Of a stretch of DNA of 20,543 nucleotides, positions 1 through 11,125 are shown piece by piece; the stretch's first letter is position 1; each line of letters opens with the position of its first letter. Both the position numbers and the translations under genes were made by a program. The DNA lies in assembly GCA_001414345.1 (NCBI GenBank), contig LLCB01000579.1, forward strand, positions 1 through 20,543. The letters run 5' to 3'. The notes under the pieces were generated by a model, which had not been told where the DNA came from, did not search any database, and saw only the letters and a list, made by a program, of their open reading frames with translations. The DNA comes from Hymenoscyphus infarciens. Lineage: Eukaryota; Ascomycota; Leotiomycetes; Helotiales; Helotiaceae.

Positions 1-1593
1 TTAACTATACTTAAGGCCTATAATAATCTTCTAAACCTTTTTCTAAGTAGAGATATCTAAGTATTTAGTTAGCTTTTAATTTATAACTAATTAGTAAAGA
101 GTTATAACTTACTTATTTCTTCTTTCTTATCTTCTTCGTTTTCTATTTTAGAATAGTCTTATTTACTTATATTATAAGCGCTATTATCGTCTTTAAGTAT
201 AGCTTTTAAGATATCTTAAACTACTAGATTAAGAACGTGAGCAGAATAAGCTATATCTCCTTTAAAAGTATAGCCTTTTATAGTAGCGTACTTAGTAAAA
301 GTAGCTATAAGTATATTGTTAGAAGAAGCGTTATCTTAAGTAATACTAGAAAAGATAAAGAGTTAGTAAATATATTAGATATATATATATATATAATTAC
401 TTACCTAGTAATCTCTTCTTTTATTTTAAAGTCTTCTAGAGTTCTTTTAAGGACTCTACTTATATAAAGGCTAGAGTGATGTTCTTTAAGAGGTCTTAAA
501 GCTAACTAATAAGCTTTAAGTTTAAAGTCCTAATTTATAAAGTATCTAAATAAGTAAGTTATTAGTATTAAAGCTATTAAGAGAGTAATAAGAGTACTTA
601 TAGAGTTATTCTTAGATAAGTATCTTAACTTATACTAGTCTAAGCATCTAAAGTAAGGCTAAAAGTACCTTAAGCTAGTATATACTCTTTAAATTAACTT
701 TAAATAGCTTCTTTTCTACTTAAATATAAAGAATTAAGCTTAGTTTTAAGTATAGCTAGATAGATAGAAGGACAGCTACTTATAAGTCTATTAGTAGTTA
801 TTTAATATAGTAAGAGAAGAGTACTTACGAATATAAATATAGTATTAACTCTTTAAAAGAAGAAGAATAAATAGTATTAAAACTTATATTATTCTTAATA
901 ATAAAGTTTAGTAAAAGCTTTTTAAAGGTTTCTTCTTTAAAGTTAAGTGTTTTAGGCCTTTTTAAAGCTCTTTAACGCTCTAAGTAGTTATCTAAAGTCT
1001 AAGTAAAGCTTTAACCTTAACTAGACTTGCTTAAGCTATCTATATCTACTAAGTAAATTAGTTATTATAAGTAAAGTAATAGAGAAGAAGTACTTACTGC
1101 TATCTATATTATCTATAATAGACTTAATAGGGATAGACTAATACGAGTTCTTAAAGTAAGCTACGTAGTTACTTATAGACTATATAATACGCTAATTTAT
1201 TCACGTTTTATTATAAAGAATTAGTTATTTAATAAGCTTATTATATAGAAGAATTACTTACTAGCAGCCCTATATTAGACATACTATAGTATAGTTATAA
1301 AGCTTGTCTCGATCTTCTTATACTAGTCCTAAATCCTTTCTTAAAAGGCCTCTTTTAAAGAGAATCGGTTAAGTTTTAAGGTTAATAGTATAATCTAGGC
1401 TATTTTAAGCTCTTATAATACGTATAAAGTAGGATAGAGATATAATTTATAGTAAATGAACTATAAAGAAGTAATTTAGAGTTTAAAAGATAAGAGTAAG
1501 TATTTAGGTTAATTTTCAAGGTAATTACTTAATAAAAAAAAGAAAGAAATTAAAGAAAAACGTCTTCTTATATACTTTTAAGCTAGATATTAG

Positions 1594-1717
1594 TATGTTC
1601 TATAGATTATTAATTAAAGAGAAGCTTTATAAGCTAAATCTAATTTATAATACATTTTTTATAGATTTCTAATCTAATTTATAAGCTTAATTATTAATTA
1701 GAATATTCTAGAACATA
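1594..1717. repeat. Imperfect fold-back in AT-rich block
   Basis: TATGTTCTA at 1594-1602 is the exact reverse complement of TAGAACATA at 1709-1717, and the DNA between holds looser complementary AT-rich pieces (for example around AAGCTT and TAATTAAT). It could be the remains of terminal inverted repeats of a small element. In such skewed DNA, short complementary words also arise by chance. Confidence 0.3.
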
Positions 1718-1869
1718 GTTAGAAATCAAGTAGTTTCTAAGCATATATAAGGTTTATTAAGCCTTTAATTAGTAATATTAGCAATTACATATACTAAGTA
1801 CTTATATCTATAATTATATAATTAATAGCTAATTTATTAAAGCTATTATTAATGAAGTTATATAGTAAA

Positions 1870-2085
1870 TAGAGGGGTAAGAAGACCTCGCTTAAGCTCT
1901 AAGTAACCCCAGAACGCTACTCCAAGCCCTAAGCTGAATTAGGCCGAATCAAGCCGGACTACTCCACTACTCTAGAGTACTACTCGAGTAGTAGTAAGTA
2001 GAGTAGAGTAGTACTTAAAATCCCTTAAGTAGAGTAGAGTAGTAGTTACTACTCTACTCTACTCTACTTATTACATACACTGTCT
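1870..2085. repeat. Less-mutated island with AGTAG repeats and palindromes
   Basis: Between two strongly AT-rich stretches this segment keeps CC, GG and CA steps, then runs into a cluster of AGTAG/CTACT words. It contains a perfect 16-base palindrome, TACTACTCGAGTAGTA, at 1978-1993, and two more inverted copies of an AAGTAGAGTAGAGTAG-like arm at about 1996-2013, 2025-2044 and 2046-2081. It may be the junction between two inserted elements or a subterminal part of one. Confidence 0.5.
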
Positions 2086-4462
2086 TTTATAGATTAAAAG
2101 AAAAATTTAAAATATTTTAACTATTTAGTACTAATAATTAAGTTTTATTATCTTAGATCGAGTATAATAATAAAGTAGCTATAGATATAATCGCTATCGA
2201 AGTTTTAAATAAAGTTAAATAAACTATATTACTTTACTTTTAATATAACTATTCTATCTTTAAATAAGTACTAAGTAAGATAGTTAATAAATCTATAACT
2301 CTAGTAATTAGACTAGTTTATAGAGCTAGAAGGTAATTTAAGAATAAGTTTCTATTTAATCTTATATTTATTAAAGCTTATAGTTTAATACTAAAACTAT
2401 ATATATTAAGTATAGTACTTATAAAGTCTAGAATATCTTTTATAAGCTTAAAAGAAGTGTTTATCTAAGCTATCTTATTTTTCTCTTAATTTAAATCTAA
2501 ATTAGATTACTTTATAAAGACTTATAAGTTATCTTTATATTAGTTCACTTTCTAGGTAATCTTTTTAATACTAAGTAGCTAAAAGTAAGTAGTTTTATAA
2601 TACTTAGGCTTTTTATAATAATAATATATTATATTAACTAAGACTTATTCTATACTAGTAGTCTTAAAGTATTTATTAGTAAAAATAGATTTAATTATAT
2701 AAGAAGTAGTATAAGTAATAAAGAAAGATCTATATATAATTATTTAAGTTTTTAATATTATACTAGATAAGATTTTTAAAAATAGTTTTTTTAACTAAAA
2801 TACTTCTATTAATTAATTTAGTTTATTAGTTATATATTACTTAGTATTTTAGTATTCTTTTTTATCTAAGACTAAAAGATCTACGACTATTTTAATAATA
2901 TTCTAGTTCTAATATCTCTTAAGTATAGCTATACTTAAAAACTATTCTCTAAAGTTAATAAACGTTTTTTTTAATATAATTTATTTTATTTATTTATAAA
3001 ACTTAAAGAGTATAATTAAGTCTTCTTTATTTTATAACTAGTTAAAAAATATAAATTTAATAATCATAAAAGATAATATAAATGAAATTAGTCTAATATT
3101 TAAAATTAAGATAGTTTCTAATAGGTTTAGTAGTTATTCTTTAAATAAAAGTTTCTTAAGTTAGTATTATGAAATAATAATTAGTATTTACTAAAAGTCT
3201 ATTATATACTAATATTCTCTAAAGTTATTTACTATTATTTAAAAGTTTAATTATTTTATAGTCTTACTTTTTATAAGTTAAAAAGTAAAGAAAAGTTATT
3301 TTCTAATTAAAAAGACTTTAGTAATTAAGTATTTTTATATTATTAATTCTAAAATTTAATTATTATTACTTTAAAGTTCTATTTCTAAACCTTATATTAT
3401 ATCTTATATCTTATTTAGATTAGAAAAGTTTCTTTATTTTTAAAGGTCTAAGAAGCTAAGCTCTTACTTTTATTATTCTAAGACTTTTTATTTTTAAGTA
3501 TATAAGTATAAGTTATAAACTTTATAAAAGAAGGTTTACTAGTTTCTCTAGTAAAATACTTAACGTTTTTAAGTAGAGCTTTAAAAAGATCTAGAGTTAC
3601 TTCTTGATCTAATATCTCTATTTTTTTTTTAAAAGAGATTAGAGATAGAGTCAAAAGTCTTCTAAAGAACTATATATTATTAACTTATCTAAATTATATT
3701 TAATAAACTCTATATAAAGAGAGTTATTAGAAGTCTTAGAAGAACTTAGTATACTCTAGTCTAATTAATCGATTACTAGATACGATTTTACTAGTTATTT
3801 AATAGATATTAAACTCTAATATAACTAGCTATCTATAAAGTTTCTAGAATTATAACTATATTTTAAGCTTACTTTAGACTTTGTTTTACTCTCTTTTTAG
3901 TACTAATTAGCTAACTTTGTTTATTATAGGCTTTCTACTCTTATATAAGATAAATCTACTTAATATTATACTCTCTCTTTTTAAGATATTAGTAAAAGTA
4001 CTATTAATTACTAGCTTTAATCTATCTAAAAGAAGACTTATTTAAATCTTTATAAGATAGTAAGCGATGTTTTATATAAGTGTTTTAGTAGAGCGCTTTT
4101 AGTTTTCTATAAAAGTCGTACTAGTAGTTAGTAATAAATAGAACTATTTTAATATATATATCGCACAGAGCAGTGTTCTGCAGATTTCTCCCCTGGAGCA
4201 ACTGGAAAGAGGGTTGTGATGAAAATTTCCGTGTTTAGGGCGACGCAAAGATTTCAGTGTGCAAAGATTGAAAAGTTCTTTATTATACTAGTGCGCCCTA
4301 CGCGAAGCCAAAGCCACCAGAACACCCGCCCCCGAGCAGACCAAAGACACCCCCAATTCATCCCAGCCCACCACACCGAGCAAAAGAACACCAGCTAAAT
4401 GACCGATTTTGGAGTAATTCCCAGCCGAAGCCCAACAATTTCAAGTGCATAAAGCATACTTT

Positions 4463-5011
4463 TCAAAGTCTTACGCCTCCCTCTTCCTCGTCCTCTGACT
4501 CCTCGTCGTTCTCTCCTTTTCCGGCTGGAAGGCTCTTTCGAGTACCTTTGAAAATGATGATTTTAGAGGTCGAAGAGACACATTCCTCTGATTCGTTGCC
4601 AGCTCCCGCGGTCCCACGACCATCTGTGAGGGCCTTGGTTGGGGTGTCCATTCCTCCACGTGTAATCTCTCCCTTGGTGGTGTTTGCTAGCCTGGGCTCC
4701 CTGTCAAGAAACAACCACGAAAAGGAGTCGGCACGGGGGCGAGCTACTGGTTCTGGTAGTCGTGGTACTGGTGGTGTGAGGGGCCGATCCTGGTAGTGAA
4801 TATTGGCTGGTGGTGCTGGCTGGTAGATTGGCAAGGCAGCCGCAGAGATCTCGTTTACGCCTGGTCGGCGCAAAAGACGTGCAATACGAGCAGCAACCGG
4901 TAAAACTCGATTGCTTGGTTGGGGTGGATGAGGACTCGCTGGGGAGGACCAATCGCTGATTTGAACAGCTTGGTGTTGTTTTGGTTGGTTGTGGTTTTGT
5001 GAATCCATCAT
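4463..5011 (-). CDS. Small proline-rich, acidic-tailed protein of unknown function
   Basis: This is an uninterrupted frame of 182 residues beginning with two adjacent Met codons and ending in TGA. I do not recognise the family. The N-terminal third is rich in Gln, Asn, Pro and Ser; a basic patch (RIARLLRRPGV) follows near residues 43-53; the middle is proline-rich (about 62-95); and the C terminus is strongly acidic (ENDEESEDEEE). No signal peptide or membrane segment is visible, so a disordered nuclear or cytoplasmic protein is the simplest reading. It is the only credible frame in an ordinary-composition island between the RIP-like block and the decayed region. The last codons read through GGCGTAAGAC, which could instead be a splice donor leading to another exon. 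Overlapping frames on both strands are open too, which lowers confidence. Confidence 0.5.
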   Translation of the reverse strand: MMDSQNHNQPKQHQAVQISDWSSPASPHPPQPSNRVLPVAARIARLLRRPGVNEISAAALPIYQPAPPANIHYQDRPLTPPVPRLPEPVARPRADSFSWLFLDREPRLANTTKGEITRGGMDTPTKALTDGRGTAGAGNESEECVSSTSKIIIFKGTRKSLPAGKGENDEESEDEEEGGVRL

Positions 5012-5060
5012 GAGGTTTGAATTTTGTAGTGAAATTGATGTTGACGAAGAAGGAAATCAA

Positions 5061-6626
5061 ATGTAAGATCGATCTTTGGTTGCGTAATTTTATTTTAAGC
5101 TAGTACATTATTGGAAAACGACAGGTGGATCCATAATAATACCTCTCTGGATACCAATAGCACGGCAATTAAGCGAAACGGGACATATCAAGATAGTCCA
5201 CTTCCTCCTCTCTCTATGTACCTTTTAAACCTATTTTACTTTGAAAAATGCAATTTACTACCCAGTTTAGTAAAAGAAAACAGTTTTGACTGGTTTAACT
5301 CTACAACCTTTTTGGTGAATATTTTGCTTATTAATCTTACGGTTCTTACCTCAGTCATTGTATAATTTGTCTCAAATATTATAGGAAATATAGATTTTCA
5401 GATAGACTTACAATGAATATCAAGTTGTAGCTGTAAGAAAAACAACTTCAGAGTGTCTGATCTTAGTTTTTAAATTCTTTTATTCTACCTTCAGCTAGCA
5501 AAAAAGATATCTGAAGAGACCTAAAGAGACGCAAGAAATAAATTGCTATATAGATCTCTCTTTTATTAAAGTATATTTTTTAATTATCTTGGTCGATAAA
5601 GATAAGATAACAAATTGATAAAACTTACAACAACGAACTATTCGTTGATTTTTTTTCTATATTCTCGTAGACTGGTTTTCTATATAATTTTTTTTGAAAT
5701 AAATTATACAAAGAAAAAAACTAGCTGAACTTGCGACAACGAAAAGGTGTTTACTTCTTCTCGAATAAATTGGGATATTAGGAACGGAGTTAGGATTTTC
5801 ACGGTTCTCTTCCTGAATTTAACTTATGAAACGGGTGTGCACTTTAGAACAACTGAACACCTCAGAGCTTTATACTAGAATACTATTAGAGCTAAGAAAA
5901 TATTCCGAAAATGTATCTATATTACTTATCGCTGGGTCTAAAGGTTTGAAGTAAACACTGATGTAAGCTAATCAAGTAACGGGCTGTGTTTAGAGCTTTA
6001 TGTTTTCTATAGATTGCCTAGAATTCTGTATTTGAATATAAACCTCGCTCTCAACTACTTTTAAGACGAGGGTTATCCATGATCTTTTAGCTATCTATGA
6101 GCAATCTAGAGCGTCGCGTGTAAGCTGAATATTTGACCTACTTATCAATTTATAAATTATGTGACCACTAGATAGCGAATTCACAGAATTTTCATTTTCC
6201 GAGCAGCTTAATTTTAGAACGCGAGTAAATCGAACTACTTCTTTTTACCCCGCGCCATGTGGTCCCAACAATTCGAAGATAAAGAAATGAAATTAATCCA
6301 AACCAGGGAGTTACAGTAGCCACACAGTTGGTTTTGCGGGGTCTGTCAGGTGATTCTAGCCACAATCGCACAGCCACTTACCCCTCTAATTCCTCTGTGG
6401 GACATATCATTTTTAGTCTATCATAGACTAAAAAACTATTCTCGCATGCCATCAATATTTTTAATCACCCAAAACACGACCCTTGTACATATGGGCAGGT
6501 TCACCTCCTAAACATGAAAATAGCAAGCTAAGTTCCCTCCCAAAATATAGTGTTTAGACTCAAATGTGTTAACGTCGCCAAATTCATAGGCACATCGACA
6601 GCTTACCTACTATACTAAAGAGCTTA
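5061..6626. other. AT-biased gene-free stretch
   Basis: I see no defensible gene. Short open frames at 5111-5365 (+) and 6192-6377 (-) have no recognisable motif. Composition is AT-biased but CA and TG are still present, so this is decayed or non-coding DNA rather than the heavily RIP-mutated type. A small hairpin, CAACGAA / TTCGTTG with a 3-base loop, lies at 5631-5647; I attach no function to it. Confidence 0.6.
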
Positions 6627-6790
6627 CTACTTAAGTTGTGATAAGATGTCTTCTATAGATAAATCCTCGTTTGCTATGATTGCTCTTCTAATCAACTTGA
6701 AATCTTTCTATAAGTCTTTTCTTTGAAGCAAGTCTTGGACTAATAATACTAGGTTCCGCTTATGTTCTTCTATTCTCATAACAGCAATGG
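6627..6790 (-). pseudogene. Decayed helical coding segment, possible tail of the HET-domain relic
   Basis: Read on the minus strand, one frame gives a protein-like stretch of about 50 residues with charged, helix-like spacing: RIEEHKRNLVLLVQDLLQ, then after a single in-frame stop KDFKLIRRAIIANEDLSIED and a final stop at 6627-6629. The regular alternation of Leu/Ile and charged residues is unlike the surrounding noise. It lies in the right order and strand to be the C-terminal part of the HET relic upstream, but the 300 bases between the two are too damaged for me to join them. No family is recognised. Confidence 0.35.
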
Positions 6791-7079
6791 TGTTTAAGTT
6801 CCAGGATTGACAAATTAGGTCACCTGCCTACGCCTGACCAGGGACAGAAAGATGGGATCAAACAAAGTTACTTAGCAATATTTCTTCTCGGGCCCCGGCT
6901 CTGCTCTTAGTATTGTTGGATGCTGAGAATGTTTCCGTAGAGGACAATATATGTTCAACAGAATAGATAGCAGATAGTCGTACCCTGCGAAAAAGAAAAT
7001 TCACCTAGAGTAATGTTTAAGTCTACGTAGCAAGATTCACACCTTACATAGGCGGATCTACAGCTTTCATCAACTAGTT

Positions 7080-8541
7080 AGTCACTTCACTGCCTCCTGA
7101 GATTGCAGCTGCATATAGTCTGATGTGTTTGATCACTTCCATAACAATGCCGCGTAAAGACAGTTCATTGGATAGTCTCGGACTTTTTTTGTTTTTGGGA
7201 CCCATAAAGCTAATTCCTCTTCCTTGGACGCTTCCCAGAACTACGCTTTACCGACTCTATCACGAGCAAAAATGGCCATAATAATGCCCATGAAGAGGCC
7301 ATAAGTTGTCCCTATGACAATGCTGTGAAGGAAAGATTCTAGAAAGGGCAAAGTTTCCTCACGTTGTTTGAACATGTCTTCTGATGAAAGCAGGAAAGCG
7401 GCCTCGTATGGATGCCCTCAGAACAGTCTATCCGACTGGCGACGAAGAAATGATCCCCTTGTAAGAATACGACGAACCAGTGAGCTAAAATGAACAAGCT
7501 CAATTGATCTCTGCTTTGGTGTCAGGCCCGTGCAGCGGATTTTTTTTAGCCAACGGGGAATGAACCGCTGGGACAACAGTGTGCCGATTCGGGAAAGGCA
7601 TATCTTTGTCATAATAGATCTCGTTCTGGCGATTGGGTGTGAAGGAGTCCTTGAAGGCATCCAACAATGAAGCAAGGGTGGAGACAGACCCAGAGCTGGG
7701 CCTTAACTTCCTGAGTTCGAAGATTTGTTTAACGGAAACATCCTTGGGATATCGTGGACAGTAGCCTTGGACCTAGTATATAAATGTGCCCCACTCATTG
7801 TGTTGCTGCCGTAGCAGACTATAAGATTTTTGGATGCCATAACCACTTGTTGGATTATCCACCCTCGCTTCTAGTACTCTTCATGGAGGACGTTGCCGAG
7901 GAAGTTGTCTAACCTAACTTCCGCTAATATGACCTTCTAAATGGCTTTGTTGACCAGGTCCTGTAAATTTTGCGGTGTTGGATCTTAGACTTTTTCCTGT
8001 CGTGGATCTTGGGCTGATTTCTCAGATTGTTAGATATAGGATTTTGTGAGAAACACCAACCAAGAATTCTTTTGGAGCTTAGTGTACGGCGTATAGTTTC
8101 CCAATAAGATAATCACTGATACAACGCGTTGATATATCGATGCCATTTCGGGCACTTGCATAGCCCTTTCATCGACATCCCGCTGATTTATACATATCGC
8201 AACGACCTACAACCACTTGGAGTGCTTCCCGTCACGAATGGAGGACAAAGCCAGGCATAGATTTCCAGTAATCGCAACTTTAACGCCATTGACGTAGATT
8301 GCTTTTAAACGAATCTGATCCCCCCGCTGGTAGGATAAAGCATCGTATGAAGGGGGTTTCAACAATCACTGGAAGAGAGCGTACATCTGATACGCTGGGA
8401 GCCAAATCCTGGAAGAAGCACCAGAGTATAACCAAAGGTGAGACATAAACCTATATATACGGCGAATATAATCGTTGGAAGCGAGGCGCTGCTTTGCTTA
8501 GGTGATCCCCATAGATGATGTGACCTTGACACACCGGACAC
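7080..8541 (-). pseudogene. HET-domain (heterokaryon incompatibility) pseudogene
   Basis: Minus-strand translation shows the hallmark order of the fungal HET domain, broken by frameshifts and stops. Around 8383-8410 is the entry motif (LVLLPGFGSQRIRCTL); at about 8318-8350 YDALSYQRGD, where HET proteins normally have YxALSYxWGD; at about 8280 the IYVNGVKVAITGNL strand; at about 8140-8205 VVAICINQRDVDERAMQ, the AICINQ core; and at about 7790-7866 RGWIIQQVVMASKNLIVCYG, the WIIQEV region. At least six in-frame stops and one shift interrupt it, several at codons where the family has Trp or Gln, as expected from C-to-T or G-to-A change. Further along, LRGIVMEVIKHI (about 7128-7165) resembles the 'LRGxxVD' stretch common after HET domains. 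Intact HET proteins trigger incompatibility cell death between unlike hyphae. This copy cannot make a full product. Confidence 0.85.
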
Positions 8542-8883
8542 CGTATCGGCAACGAGGCCGGGCTTAGATATTGAGAAACTATTTGTCCCAGTGACTGATT
8601 AGAAGACCCTTTCCCTCGTTCGGAGTCTATTGTAATGCGAAGTTGGGCAAGATTTGATGTTTCATAGAGGGGTGCCTTTCACTAAGATTGTGCTCTAAGA
8701 CGATCTAGAAGAAAATTGAAGAACATAGAACATTAGAAAGGAAACACAAGGTAAATAGAAAAAGGCGCAATGTTTTAGAGAATTTTAGATGAATAGAAGG
8801 TGGTGATGTTGCGCTGGGAATTGAAGATTCAGCCGTGATTAGGCAGCTAGCTACCCCGTTTCACACTTCTAGATGAAACCATC

Positions 8884-9528
8884 AATTGGACACCTTGTTA
8901 GAGGGCACTGATTTTGTAACAAATTCAGATATTCGGAAGATCCGAAACCAACAATGTTGACTGATTCAATTATAGGAGTCTAGACGCTGTTGTCTGGCCC
9001 TGCAATATAGATAGCCCCAAGATACCATCAGAAGCAGAGCTCCATTGCAGGTCACTGTAGCCAGGCAGCAACTTCTTCTGACGTGGCTCTGTCCTTTAGG
9101 GACTGTAAGCTCAAGTATAAGCGAAATCTACAAATTGTAACATTCTCGGTTACTATGAAGCGCTTAACTTCCTTCTCCAGATCCATGCCCGCCGCCCATT
9201 GTTGGCGGGTTGTCTAGTTCATCCCTCTCTTGCGTATGTAATATATCCATCGAATGCGTCTTCGACCTCACGGGTGAAGATTCCTTTGTTCTAAAAAAGC
9301 TCTTGATAACCGCACCCAGATGAATTGGGCTTTAACTTTCTCCAAGTCGGTATTAACAGTACGAGATAAAAGTTTGATAGGTATGGTGATGGGAGAGAGT
9401 AAGATTATCTAGTAACCAGTAGCGAAAATAAACATATATCCACTAACTATCCCCAGAAGTTGACGTTGGTGAACAGTGAATTGGCTTTCCCCGCCTCTTG
9501 GCACTTTCTGGATATTTTCCTTTAGCCT
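8884..9528 (-). pseudogene. Unidentified decayed coding sequence
   Basis: The minus strand carries protein-like text spread over two or three frames. One long frame from 9528 reads RLKENIQKVPRGGESQF, passes one stop, and continues DLEKVKAQFIWVRLSRAFL. After a shift comes IFTREVEDAFDGYITYAREG, and after another MDLEKEVKRFIVTENVTI followed by LQSLKDRATSEEVAAWLQ and, past three stops, IIESVNIVGFG. The helical charge patterns look like a former gene rather than chance. I recognise no family. It lies upstream of, and on the same strand as, the HET relic, so it could be a neighbour gene or a decayed part of the same locus. Confidence 0.5.
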
Positions 9529-9539
9529 GGGTGAACTCC

Positions 9540-9740
9540 GTGTTTTTTTACTTATAAGTATATAATAAGTAACGCTAGTTATAAATGACTTGTTTATTAG
9601 ATAAAAGAGGGTTAAGTACTACTAGAACACGGTCTATGGTTCTTTTTAGTATTTTATTTACTATATATTTATTAATTTATTAATAAAGGTTTACTTAGCC
9701 TATCCTAGCCTGACCTCTAGGCTAGGCTAGGATGGGAAAC
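9540..9740. repeat. RIP-like AT-rich repeat fragment with inverted repeat
   Basis: About 160 bases have the same TA-rich, CA-poor texture as the blocks at both window ends. The fragment stops at a hairpin: TCCTAGCCT at 9703-9711 pairs exactly with AGGCTAGGA at 9724-9732. It is probably a fragment or solo end of a repeated element inserted beside the decayed genes. Confidence 0.5.
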
Positions 9741-11125
9741 CAAAAACACTGTTGGTGAAGTCTGGGACATGATATGGCAGCTAATTAGAGCTATACTAGA
9801 CCCACCAATTACCTAGCTCCAATGAGGTCCTGTTCAGCGCCGTGTTTTGAAGCATATAGAACACGGAGTGTAGAACGAATAAACCTTTCTTCGACGTCGT
9901 CCTGCCATCGCTGTCGGGAGTTTGGTCCACTTGCAAAGAAATGTCGCAATTTTCCGAGCAATTGGGAGCTCCCAGATAGATCGAAACTTCTAGATAGATA
10001 TAGGCCGTAGGTATTATCCAGAAGGGTACTTAGCCAGACTGACATTATCTTGGGATAGCAGGTACCAAGATCTAGTATGCCATCACTCCTGGTCGTGGGG
10101 GGTCGGCACATCGATCTGCCGAGCATAATTGAAAAACCTCGGCACACGCAATAGCTGGCAGTTCGTGGGCAGTTCACGCGCCGTAGCACCGAAGATTGGA
10201 TCCTCTGATGAGTTATAAGCCTGAAGACCTTTGATAGGTCTCTAATTTGGTCTGAAAGTACTAAGAAAGTTCTATTATACGGCTTATTAGGTCTATAGCC
10301 CTCTATATACTACTATATAAATTTCTAATATTTATCAATGCCAAAGCATAGTCCATAGTAGTTTTATATCTTTCTTCTATTAGGAGAGGCGGGCGTATCC
10401 CATGAATCTTATTACCTGAGCCGAGACCATTGGAAGTCGAACTGCTAATTCTAAGCTGGGACACTTTCTGTATATCTTGCTTAGTTATAACTAGCAGAAG
10501 CTATTGCGAGAAACAGCTTCGTGGATTTTTTCCATCGTTGGAGATTACCTATATTTTGTCCACAGCTTACTGGATACAGAGAGCCTTCTTGGTCCCATTC
10601 CAGTCCCACGCCGAATGGAAAGGTGGTCGCTAGAGGGTTTATGTGAAGCACGTTCCTACAATACTTCGACTAAGGATTGTTGGATTGAAGATCCCCGCCT
10701 TCCGTCCGTCGCTATCACCTGAATGGGAAATTGTCAAACGAGAGCGAACAAGAGATGATCCCTGTTTCTATAGAGAATTCAGGAACAAACTTACAGGATA
10801 CAGCTTGATGCTTTAGAGTAACGCGGTGTCACGCTTGAAAGGTTTACACTGGTCTCCTCCTGAATCGTAGGTATTGGGAATGGGATGAGAGCGGTAACAA
10901 ACGAAACTAGCACTCTGCATTCAATTGTTTTTAGTTTACATTAAAGAGGAGCATTGAAATGCATTGCGTCACTTTTCTGCGTCACTTGTGTACGCCATTA
11001 CTACTACAGCCAACAGGACAAGATGTCATTTGAGTGTGTTTTACCAATTCAATTTCCCTCAACTACCCCCCACTCCGAAAGGAAAAAGTTATGAAAAAAA
11101 AAACCAAAGAAACAATTCCCGCCCC
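9741..11125. other. Region without an intact gene; ambiguous open frames
   Basis: Mixed-composition DNA holds a 126-codon minus frame (9809-10189) and two overlapping plus frames (10430-10722), none with a motif I can name. At 10040-10190 more than one frame and strand looks weakly protein-like, which suggests decayed coding sequence of uncertain direction. A short AT-rich patch at about 10255-10350 resembles the repeat blocks. From about 10760 the DNA is the 3' flank of the minus-strand gene ending at 11126. Confidence 0.4.

Larger units (their letters stand above)
1..4160. repeat. AT-rich, RIP-like block of dead repeated DNA
   Basis: The block is built almost entirely of TA, AG, CT, TT and AA steps. 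I find no CA or TG dinucleotide in bases 1 to 235, and they stay rare to about 4150. Loss of CA/TG with gain of TA is the signature of repeat-induced point mutation, which mutates C to T in repeated DNA of Pezizomycotina. All frames are full of stops; the one open frame, 237-467, has the composition of the block and is not a credible gene. The edge is sharp: at about 4165 the sequence becomes ordinary mixed-base DNA. The block is probably one or more old transposons, but no transposase or reverse transcriptase motif survives that I can read, so I assign no class. Confidence 0.85.

Noticed and set aside
5111..5365. 84-codon plus frame with a hydrophobic end
   Set aside because: AT-biased composition, no motif, no supporting context; hydrophobicity follows from T-rich codons.
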